Below are positions 1 through 4,830 of a stretch of DNA of 6,597 nucleotides, in pieces. Every line of letters starts with the position of its first letter. Position 1 is the stretch's first letter. Made by a program: the position numbers and the translations under genes. The notes under the pieces are model-generated. The model saw nothing but the letters and a program-made list of their open reading frames with translations. It was not told the DNA's origin and ran no database searches. The stretch spans positions 1-6,597 of the forward strand of contig CAMCYT010000141.1 in NCBI GenBank assembly GCA_945885485.1. The letters are read 5' to 3'. Origin of the DNA: Prosthecobacter debontii. Its GTDB lineage: Bacteria > Verrucomicrobiota > Verrucomicrobiia > Verrucomicrobiales > Akkermansiaceae.

Positions 1-25
1 GGGGCGAATCATTAACCCAGAGGAT

Positions 26-220
26 CTATGATTTACCTCGAGAACTTTTAAACAAGATGATGCTAATCGCGGAGGCGAGAACCATTCCAATGACGGAGCC
101 CGCCATGCGACTGATCGCAAGCGGGTCACCCATATGGGTCATTCCGTAAATCAGCTTTGGAATGTAAGCTAGGGCCCAAAGAGCGGCGAGAACAGCGAGG
201 ATAATCTTAACGACTTTCAT
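26..220 (-). CDS. Small two-helix membrane protein, unknown function
   Basis: This is an open frame of 64 codons beginning with ATG at 220 and ending in TAG at 28-26. The product has two hydrophobic stretches, about residues 4-24 and 40-58, joined by a short loop with a Gly-Asp-Pro turn. It ends in a basic tail (FKSSRGKS). This fits a small inner-membrane protein with both ends probably cytoplasmic. No family is recognised and no catalytic motif is visible. The bases before the ATG (CCAACCCTTAAACATACCAC on the coding strand) hold no clear ribosome binding site. Reality as a gene rests on the coherent membrane topology, the ATG start and the lack of a competing frame. The next gene upstream on the same strand starts about 780 bases away and is separated by a repeat element, so this is probably its own transcript. 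Confidence 0.55.
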   Translation of the reverse strand: MKVVKIILAVLAALWALAYIPKLIYGMTHMGDPLAISRMAGSVIGMVLASAISIILFKSSRGKS

Positions 221-306
221 GTGGTATGTTTAAGGGTTGGGTTTAGAAATGGCGAATTTGATTTTCTGGTGAAAAGTCACCTGTGATGAATTGGCGTCCC
301 CTTGTA

Positions 307-352
307 ATTCTCATGCAGTTAGGAGCGCTGACGCCCCCGTCGGCATGAGAAT
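307..352. repeat. Perfect 10-bp inverted repeat enclosing a GC-rich repeat unit
   Basis: ATTCTCATGC at 307-316 is exactly complementary to GCATGAGAAT at 343-352, leaving 26 bases between the arms. The enclosed bases are almost entirely the first AGGAGCG-type repeat unit (321-344). It could fold as a hairpin or cruciform. There is no U-tract after either arm, so it does not look like an ordinary intrinsic terminator. Confidence 0.6.
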
Positions 353-398
353 GAGAAAGCTGTTTAGAGATAAAGGCCGACGAGGCGTCGGCGCTCCT
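321..398. repeat. Inverted pair of AGGAGCGCYGACG repeat units (REP/MITE-like)
   Basis: Unit A (321-344) reads AGGAGCGCTGACGCCC then CCGTCGGC. Unit B (376-398) is its inverted counterpart, GCCGACGAGGCGTCGG then CGCTCCT. Aligned as reverse complements they agree over about 24 positions with two substitutions and one indel. Each unit also contains its own hairpin: GCTGACG/CGTCGGC in A (one mismatch, loop CCCC) and GCCGACG/CGTCGGC in B (perfect 7 bp, loop AGG). The 31-base spacer carries no gene. A third, single unit lies at 1634-1658. This behaviour, single units plus inverted doublets in intergenic DNA, is typical of REP/BIME-style or small MITE-like elements. The remaining intergenic DNA on each side (221-306 and 399-516) shows nothing else supportable. 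Confidence 0.7.
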
Positions 399-516
399 GA
401 GGACACAAAAAAATGCTGAATGTTGCCGGTGTTATTCCGTGGCGTGACGCATGATTTTTGTCCTCTTGTTTTTTCATTTTCTGCGCGATGCGACTTGTTA
501 ATTGCTACGCGAATTC

Positions 517-999
517 TTAGTCGGGATAGTAGCCAAATCCAGATTTCGAGTCAAACCAGTAGCTCGTTCCCGGATTGTCCATGAAGTATGAAAACCGATA
601 TGTTCCTTCCGAAGTTCCGTATGAAACATGCTCTTTGATCCACGACTTCTGAAATTTGAATTCTTCAAGGGTCTTTGGATACTCACCCGAGGTCTTCTTG
701 TGGTCATCAACATATCGGATCATCGAAATGACCTCCTCGTGAATCTGTGCCCACTTCCTGTTCTCGGATGCCTGCCACGGTAGCAACAATACCCCGAGGC
801 TAAATGCTGACCAAACTCCGACTCTTGGTTTCCAGAAGGCTAGAAATAGTAACGGAAGGTTCACCCAAACCAGCATCCAGTAAAGTCCCTGCATCACTTC
901 GCCTTCAGTGTATAGCGTGTTGTAGGCAAGCAACGCTTCCGTGGTTGCGAATAGAATGACCAGCAGGACGGCGAATACGCGAAACTCTCGACTTTGCAT
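517..999 (-). CDS. Hypothetical membrane protein with soluble C-terminal domain
   Basis: The frame has 160 codons plus a stop, beginning with ATG at 999. The product has three probable transmembrane helices, at about residues 8-26, 37-56 and 60-75. The two later ones are joined by a short positively charged turn (WKPR). A soluble tail follows from about residue 78 to the end. The tail begins with an amphipathic helix and then TSGEYPKTLEEF (103-114), resembling the 'G-x-YP-x-x-L' turn in pseudopilin-like C-terminal domains, and finishes with aromatic-rich strands (YRFSYFMDNPGTSYWFD). That resemblance is local and does not assign a function. I do not recognise the family. No Shine-Dalgarno sequence is seen before the ATG. 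The gene lies 113 bases downstream of the SdpI-family gene on the same strand, but an inverted repeat sits between them, so co-transcription is uncertain. Confidence 0.75.
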   Translation of the reverse strand: MQSREFRVFAVLLVILFATTEALLAYNTLYTEGEVMQGLYWMLVWVNLPLLFLAFWKPRVGVWSAFSLGVLLLPWQASENRKWAQIHEEVISMIRYVDDHKKTSGEYPKTLEEFKFQKSWIKEHVSYGTSEGTYRFSYFMDNPGTSYWFDSKSGFGYYPD

Positions 1000-1030
1000 G
1001 GGGTAGGTTATTTTGACTGAACGTAAAGCA

Positions 1031-1126
1031 CATCCGCCGCTAGGAGCGAGGGCGGAAGTCTCTCACGGGATTGAGGTTGTAGTTACAGGAAAACATGTAA
1101 ACAGAACGGCTCCTAGCGGTTGGATG
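1031..1126. repeat. Second inverted-repeat pair (CATCCnCCGCTAGGAGC family)
   Basis: The left arm at 1031-1047 (CATCCGCCGCTAGGAGC) and the right arm at 1109-1126 (GCTCCTAGCGGTTGGATG) are reverse complements except at one small position (CATCCG-CCGC against CATCCAACCGC). The arms are separated by 61 bases. The core TAGGAGCG is shared with the AGGAGCG units at 321-398 and 1634-1658, but the flanking bases differ, so this is a related or separate subfamily. The right arm covers the TAG stop and last codons of the SdpI-family gene (1113-1478). The spacer has no gene and no poly-U tract that would make this a clear terminator. Confidence 0.6.
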
Positions 1127-1478
1127 ATGCGGCTTGTTCTACCTTTCTTGTGTAGCGGATTGAGTATCGGGTAAAGAAGTAGATAGCGGCGGCAATCGAA
1201 AGAAAACTCACAATCAGAACCATTATGGAGAATATCTGAAGAAGCTGCTCAGGAATTACGAATCCTAGCATGCCAGCAAGAATCAAAGGGAATCCAATCA
1301 TCGCGAATATCATTCCGCCGACCTCATTGAGGTGCAACCATGATTCATCCGATTTGAAAGTGTTCTTCGTCCGCATACCATAAAACTTGTTCATGGGAAT
1401 CATTCCATGGACAATCGGAAGACATGCTACAAAGACGAGTATTCCCGAGAAGAGGAATGTGATGCTTAGTGTATTCAT
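1113..1478 (-). CDS. SdpI-family integral membrane protein
   Basis: The frame has 121 codons plus TAG, with ATG at 1478. It is recognised by the conserved SdpI/YhfL-type segment after the first helix: PMNKFYGMRTKNTFKSDESW then N51 and the G54-G55 pair. The family pattern is Met-Asn-x-x-Tyr-Gly-x-Arg-Thr, a lysine-serine pair, then Trp and Asn-x-x-Gly-Gly. Three transmembrane helices are predicted, at about residues 5-23, 55-74 and 82-103, with a basic cytoplasmic tail. In Bacillus subtilis, SdpI gives immunity to the SdpC toxin and sequesters the SdpR repressor. Here there is no adjacent ArsR-type repressor or toxin gene, so I infer only membership of the family, not immunity. The region before the ATG is A/T-rich (AAAAAAATAAAAAT) with no Shine-Dalgarno sequence. 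The final codons fall in an inverted-repeat arm. Confidence 0.8.
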   Translation of the reverse strand: MNTLSITFLFSGILVFVACLPIVHGMIPMNKFYGMRTKNTFKSDESWLHLNEVGGMIFAMIGFPLILAGMLGFVIPEQLLQIFSIMVLIVSFLSIAAAIYFFTRYSIRYTRKVEQAASSNR

Positions 1479-1633
1479 ATTTTTATTTTTTTGGGTAGAA
1501 CAGTATTATTGAGCCGCACGCAGTATTTGTCCTGCAAATACAGCACGGAAGGGTGTAGCTCGGGGTTGTCCTTTCATTGGATGAATTTCTATCATCACAA
1601 GTAGGGTGGGCAAGATGATATTGGTGAAGAGAT

Positions 1634-1658
1634 GCCGACGAGGGCGTCGGCGCTCCTA
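1634..1658 (+). repeat. Third copy of the GCCGACG...AGGAGCG repeat unit
   Basis: GCCGACGAGGGCGTCGGCGC followed by TCCTA matches unit B (376-398) in the same orientation, differing by one extra G in the loop. It forms a perfect 7-bp hairpin, GCCGACG (1634-1640) with CGTCGGC (1645-1651), loop AGGG. Unlike the first two copies it is solitary, with no inverted partner nearby. Confidence 0.7.
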
Positions 1659-1708
1659 ACCACGTGCCGGAGGCTTTGGAGTTTCTTTTCTTCCAAATCA
1701 AAAATCAA

Positions 1709-1725
1709 CCCCGACAAGATCGGGG
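1709..1725. repeat. CCCCGA-CAAGA-TCGGGG hairpin
   Basis: A perfect 6-bp stem (CCCCGA at 1709-1714, TCGGGG at 1720-1725) with the loop CAAGA. On neither strand is it followed by a T-run, so it is unlikely to be a Rho-independent terminator. It sits between AAATCA-type flanks and directly before the tandem repeat at 1731-1760, so it is probably part of an intergenic repeat. Confidence 0.5.
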
Positions 1726-1730
1726 CAGGC

Positions 1731-1760
1731 ATTCGTAAATCATCAATCGTAAATCAATCC
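1731..1760. repeat. Two-copy tandem repeat of TCGTAAATCA
   Basis: Two 15-base units, ATTCGTAAATCATCA (1731-1745) and AATCGTAAATCAATC (1746-1760), share the exact ten-base core TCGTAAATCA. The repeat is short and gene-free, and no regulator is assigned to it. Confidence 0.5.
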
Positions 1761-1796
1761 TTCATGCTTCGCTTCCTCATTTGCATGAGAACATCG

Positions 1797-1815
1797 GTCG
1801 TCGCGGCGCGACGAC
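1797..1815. repeat. GTCGTCGCG/CGCGACGAC palindrome
   Basis: GTCGTCGCG (1797-1805) and CGCGACGAC (1807-1815) are perfect inverted copies around a single G, a 19-base palindrome lying 17 bases beyond the DUF1854 stop codon. As RNA it would form about an 8-bp stem with a three-base loop. On the minus strand, the direction of transcription of DUF1854, no T-run follows, so I read it as an intergenic repeat. It may still act as a 3' end stem or barrier. Confidence 0.5.
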
Positions 1816-1831
1816 CCTACCTTTTTGGAGC

Positions 1832-2299
1832 TCACAAAAACCGATCCAGGATTCTGCGGCTGGTGTCATCTAGTGAGCTTCGATCGCGGATGAGAAATTG
1901 GATTCCGCGGCTGTCGATGATGAGTAGTGAGGGTCCTGTTAGGCGTCGGATGTCTTCTTCGGAGTTCAGGATCAGGCTGGTGTTTCCACGGTCGGTTTCG
2001 ACTTGCCAAGTGCAGGGAGTGGCATAGCCGGAGACCTCGGTCACGCGGCGTATCTCCGGCATGAATTCGCGCGATTCCAGAGCTTCTTCGACCAATTGGC
2101 GGGTTACAGCTGGGAGTTCGTCTAATTTTGAAATCCACATCAGTTCGTGGCCGTTGTGGCTGAGGATGGAGATCTGCTCGTCCGGTGTGCTGATGGGAAA
2201 TGCCCGGGCAGGTTCAACGTCCACATGCGTTTCGCCATTGGCGGTGGTGAATACCAGTTGTCCGAAGGAGTTGCGTTGAAGTTGGAAGTCGGGGGTCAT
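1832..2299 (-). CDS. DUF1854 protein, cyanophycin-locus associated
   Basis: The frame has 155 codons plus TGA, with ATG at 2299. It matches the DUF1854 pattern along its full length as I recall it: an N-terminal 'L-x-R-N-x-x-G-x-L-V' strand; the V-E-P-A-R-A-F-P-I segment (residues 28-36); PDEQISILSHNGHELMWI (39-56); the helix ending SREFMPEIRRV; TPCTWQVETDRGNT (93-106); EEDIRRL; and LLIIDSRGIQFLIRD with LDDTSRRILDRFL at the C-terminus. It is soluble, with no signal peptide or membrane helix. Its biochemical role is unknown. Its start lies 6 bases after the stop of the ABC transporter gene on the same strand, so the two are almost certainly co-transcribed and may be translationally coupled. 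From memory, this family recurs beside such ABC transporters and cyanophycin synthetases, which agrees with the divergent CphA homologue here. Confidence 0.9.
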   Translation of the reverse strand: MTPDFQLQRNSFGQLVFTTANGETHVDVEPARAFPISTPDEQISILSHNGHELMWISKLDELPAVTRQLVEEALESREFMPEIRRVTEVSGYATPCTWQVETDRGNTSLILNSEEDIRRLTGPSLLIIDSRGIQFLIRDRSSLDDTSRRILDRFL

Positions 2300-2305
2300 G
2301 AGGTA

Positions 2306-4618
2306 TTAGATTTCCTTGAGTGAACCGAGCGTTGTCGCATCCCCGTCATCTTCGGACTGTGGAGGAGATCCTCCATTGAATGATTCTGTCTGCGCGCGGT
2401 CGAGGCGGTAATAGGCCCCTTTTTTTGCAAGCAGTTCTTCATGCTGACCTTCTTCCACGACTTGGCCTCGGTCGAATACGACGAGGCGGTTAGCGCGTCT
2501 TAAGGTGGACAGGCGATGAGCGATGGCGAGGGTGGTGCGGCCGCGGATCAGGTTATCGAGCGCGGCTTGGATTTCCATTTCGGTCTCGGTGTCCACGGAT
2601 GAAGTGGCTTCGTCGAGGATCAGGATGGGTGGATCGATCAACAGCGCACGAGCTATTGAAATGCGTTGGCGTTCGCCACCTGATAGAGCTTGGCCGCGTT
2701 CGCCGACCAGAGAGTCGTAGCCTTGCGGTAGGCGCAGAATAAATTCATGGGCGTGGGCAGCGCGGGCGGCTGCAATGATTTCCTCGCAGGTTGCCTCGGG
2801 TTTTCCGTAAGCGATGTTTTCGGCGATCGTGCCGAAGAAAAGAAATGGCTCCTGCAACACTAGGCCGATGTTGCGTCGGTATTCGGAAACGGGCAGCGAG
2901 CGGATGTCCACGCCTTCGAGTCGGATTGAACCCTCTGCCACGTCGTAGAAACGGCAGATCAGGTTGACCAGTGTGCTTTTGCCGGAGCCGCTGTGTCCGA
3001 CTAGGCCTATCATTTCGCCGGGGGCGATGGTTAGATTCACGTCTTGTAAAATCGTGCGAGTGCCGTAGCGGAAACAAACGTTCTGCAGTTCGATCGCGCC
3101 GCTGACGTGTTTGAGGTGCACCGGATGCGCTGGTTCTGGAACGCTGGAAACGTGATCGAGGATGTCGAAGATCCGTTTGGCTCCGGCGGCGGCTTTTTGC
3201 GATACGGAAACGATGCGGCTCATCGAACCGAGGCGCGAATAGAAGCGGTTGATGTAAGCGAGGAATGCCACCAGCACGCCTACCGTGATTTTGTTTTCGG
3301 AAACTTGCCAAATGCCGAAGCCCCACACCACTAATAGACCGATTTCCGTGAGAAAGGTGACTGTCGGAGTGAACAGTGACCACACCTTGTTGACGCGGTC
3401 ATTGACGGCGAGGTTGCGGGCGTTGGCCTCGCGGAAGCGTTGGGCCTCGCGTTTTTCCTGGGCAAAAGCTTTGACCACGCGGATGCCGGGAATGGTGTCC
3501 GCTAACACACTAGTGACTTCTGACCAGATCCGATAGACCTGATCGAAGCCGTGGTGGAGCTTGTTTCGAACAAGGTGGATCAACCATGCGATGAACGGCA
3601 GTGGCGCGAGTGTCACTAAGGCCAACCAGGGATTGATCGAAATGAGAATCACCGAGGTCATCAGGATCATCAGGAGATCCGTGGCGAAGTCTAACAGATG
3701 AGATGAAAGGAATACGCAGATACGATCGCTGCCCGAGGAAATGCGGGCCATGAGATCGCCAGTGCGTTTGCCTCCGAAGTATTCGAGCGAGAGCCCTTGC
3801 AAATGCTCGTAGGTGGTGGTGCGGAGATCTGATCCAATGCGTTCGCTAATCAGAGCGAGAATGTAAGTCCTTGCCCAGTCGAGCAGCCAGGCGAGAAATG
3901 CCGCGCCGACCAAACCGGCCAGCAACCACGTGACCAATTGGCTGTCGATGGGTTTGCCGTTTTTAAAAGGGATGAGCACCTTGTCCATCAGGGGGATGGT
4001 TAGATAGGGAGGAACCAAGGTCGCGGCGGTGGCGAGTAAAGTCAGAATGAAGCCGAAAAAGAGCTGGCGACGGTAGGGTTTGGCAAAGCGCCACAAACGG
4101 AACAAGGTCCATGCTGAGGGTGGGGCATGGACGGTTTTAGCGCAATTTGGGCACTCATCGCCGTTGCTGGGAATTGCTGACTCGCAAACTTGGCAGATCG
4201 TTTCCGAACGGAGTGCCACTGGGCGCTGCTCTGCCATGGCCGCGATGCGTTCCTGAAACTGTTCAGTGAGTCGGCGCAAGGCGGCGTCCTTACCCAGAGT
4301 GTGCCGCCAACGAGCAAGTAAGCCTGTCTCATTCTGAAGGTCCAAAGTGCCTACACCTGAGTGGTCGCGATGTTTCAGTGTTAGACCGGGTTCTAACTCC
4401 CAGCTTCTCCATGCTGGGTCGCTAGGTGTTTTTGCAAGCAGGCGGCGGTTGGTCAATACGACGATGCCGTGGGCGAAGCGGAGTTTTAAGTTAAGATCCA
4501 GCTCAAGGCAGGCGATGGCAGTCTCCGAGTTTACAAGGGTTTTGGCAATTTCGTCCCGCCACGGTTCTGGAATGGACGCCGTAGCGGATTGTGAATCTGG
4601 AAGGCCGGCTGGGGTCAT
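2306..4618 (-). CDS. ABC exporter-type half transporter (membrane + ATPase), cyanophycin-locus associated
   Basis: I chose ATG at 4618 (770 residues); an in-frame TTG at 4645 would add nine residues. Neither has a good ribosome binding site. Residues 1-130 are a soluble extension resembling a PH-like fold (GIVVLTNRRLLAK near 51-63). A four-cysteine zinc ribbon follows (C142-x2-C145, C156-x2-C159). Six membrane helices lie at about 186-206, 231-251, 309-329, 331-349, 419-437 and 445-461. The C-terminal ATPase is complete: Walker A GHSGSGKST (541-549, K547), Q-loop Q589, signature LSGGERQ (645-651), Walker B ILILDE (665-670), SSVD D-loop and switch histidine H701. One chain with membrane and ATPase parts implies a homodimeric exporter of the MsbA/lipid-peptide type in the inner membrane. 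The substrate is unknown. It is followed at once by DUF1854 and faces a CphA homologue, linking it by context to cyanophycin metabolism. Confidence 0.93.
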   Translation of the reverse strand: MTPAGLPDSQSATASIPEPWRDEIAKTLVNSETAIACLELDLNLKLRFAHGIVVLTNRRLLAKTPSDPAWRSWELEPGLTLKHRDHSGVGTLDLQNETGLLARWRHTLGKDAALRRLTEQFQERIAAMAEQRPVALRSETICQVCESAIPSNGDECPNCAKTVHAPPSAWTLFRLWRFAKPYRRQLFFGFILTLLATAATLVPPYLTIPLMDKVLIPFKNGKPIDSQLVTWLLAGLVGAAFLAWLLDWARTYILALISERIGSDLRTTTYEHLQGLSLEYFGGKRTGDLMARISSGSDRICVFLSSHLLDFATDLLMILMTSVILISINPWLALVTLAPLPFIAWLIHLVRNKLHHGFDQVYRIWSEVTSVLADTIPGIRVVKAFAQEKREAQRFREANARNLAVNDRVNKVWSLFTPTVTFLTEIGLLVVWGFGIWQVSENKITVGVLVAFLAYINRFYSRLGSMSRIVSVSQKAAAGAKRIFDILDHVSSVPEPAHPVHLKHVSGAIELQNVCFRYGTRTILQDVNLTIAPGEMIGLVGHSGSGKSTLVNLICRFYDVAEGSIRLEGVDIRSLPVSEYRRNIGLVLQEPFLFFGTIAENIAYGKPEATCEEIIAAARAAHAHEFILRLPQGYDSLVGERGQALSGGERQRISIARALLIDPPILILDEATSSVDTETEMEIQAALDNLIRGRTTLAIAHRLSTLRRANRLVVFDRGQVVEEGQHEELLAKKGAYYRLDRAQTESFNGGSPPQSEDDGDATTLGSLKEI

Positions 4619-4830
4619 CTGTAAAAAAGCTAAGGGAACACTCAACTGATGCCAAGCGAAGTGATCGGCAGGCGCGGGTTTTGCCCCGTTTCAAGGATCA
4701 TGCAAAGATATTTATTTAGGCTAGAGACTAGATATTGATATATTTTTCCACACGATGCTTGATTTGCTGGTCATTATCGAGAAGAAAGCCCGTCGACATT
4801 GCTTTGATTTAGCAAGGTTGTAACGCCTTC
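4619..4830. promoter_or_regulatory. Divergent intergenic region between transporter and CphA-like genes
   Basis: These 212 bases lie between two divergent start codons and so must hold the promoters of both transcription units. The middle, about 4703-4755, is strongly A/T-rich (for example GATATTGATATATTTTTCC), in contrast to the surrounding genes. I cannot defend a specific -35/-10 pair on either strand and see no convincing operator palindrome. The only ribosome-binding-like bases ahead of the CphA-like start are AAGG at 4814-4817, 13 bases from the ATG, which is weak and distant. Confidence 0.45.

Larger units (their letters stand above)
1479..1831. other. Gene-free intergenic region made largely of short repeats
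   Basis: These 353 bases separate the SdpI-family gene from the DUF1854 gene. Open frames crossing it on either strand give low-complexity, Arg/Ser/Thr-rich translations without recognisable features, and I do not accept them. It holds a repeat unit (1634-1658), a CCCCGA/TCGGGG hairpin (1709-1725), a short tandem repeat (1731-1760) and a palindrome (1797-1815), entered separately. Apart from the A/T-rich stretch next to the SdpI start I see no supportable promoter. Confidence 0.6.

Noticed and set aside
399..465. GAGGACA (399-405) and TGTCCTC (459-465) as the arms of a terminator or element
   Set aside because: The perfect match is only 7 bp with 53 bases between the arms, so chance is likely.
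1483..1701. A 72-codon minus-strand open frame between the SdpI-family gene and DUF1854
   Set aside because: It passes through the repeat unit at 1634-1658 and has a low-complexity Ser/Thr/Cys-rich translation with no domain or plausible topology.
1797..1831. The GTCGTCGCG palindrome plus TTTTT as an intrinsic terminator
   Set aside because: The T-run is on the plus-strand side, where no gene ends; on the DUF1854 strand no T-run follows the stem.
1632..2027. A 131-codon plus-strand open frame crossing the repeat region and the DUF1854 gene
   Set aside because: It begins inside a repeat unit, is rich in Arg and Ser, and runs antisense to the strongly conserved DUF1854 gene. No family resemblance.
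2745..3383. A 212-codon minus-strand open frame inside the ABC transporter
   Set aside because: Its composition (Arg, His, Ser, Pro-rich) is that of an out-of-frame shadow; the overlapping frame has all ABC ATPase motifs.
4657..4693. Possible riboswitch or leader hairpin ahead of the transporter (CGGG/CCCG)
   Set aside because: The stem is only four to five pairs, with no recognisable aptamer core.
4703..4710. CAAAGATA, reading TATCTTTG on the minus strand, a match to the Bacteroidota-type TAnnTTTG -7 box ahead of the transporter
   Set aside because: It is one short match in an A/T-rich region without a defensible partner element, and the genome does not look like Bacteroidota.
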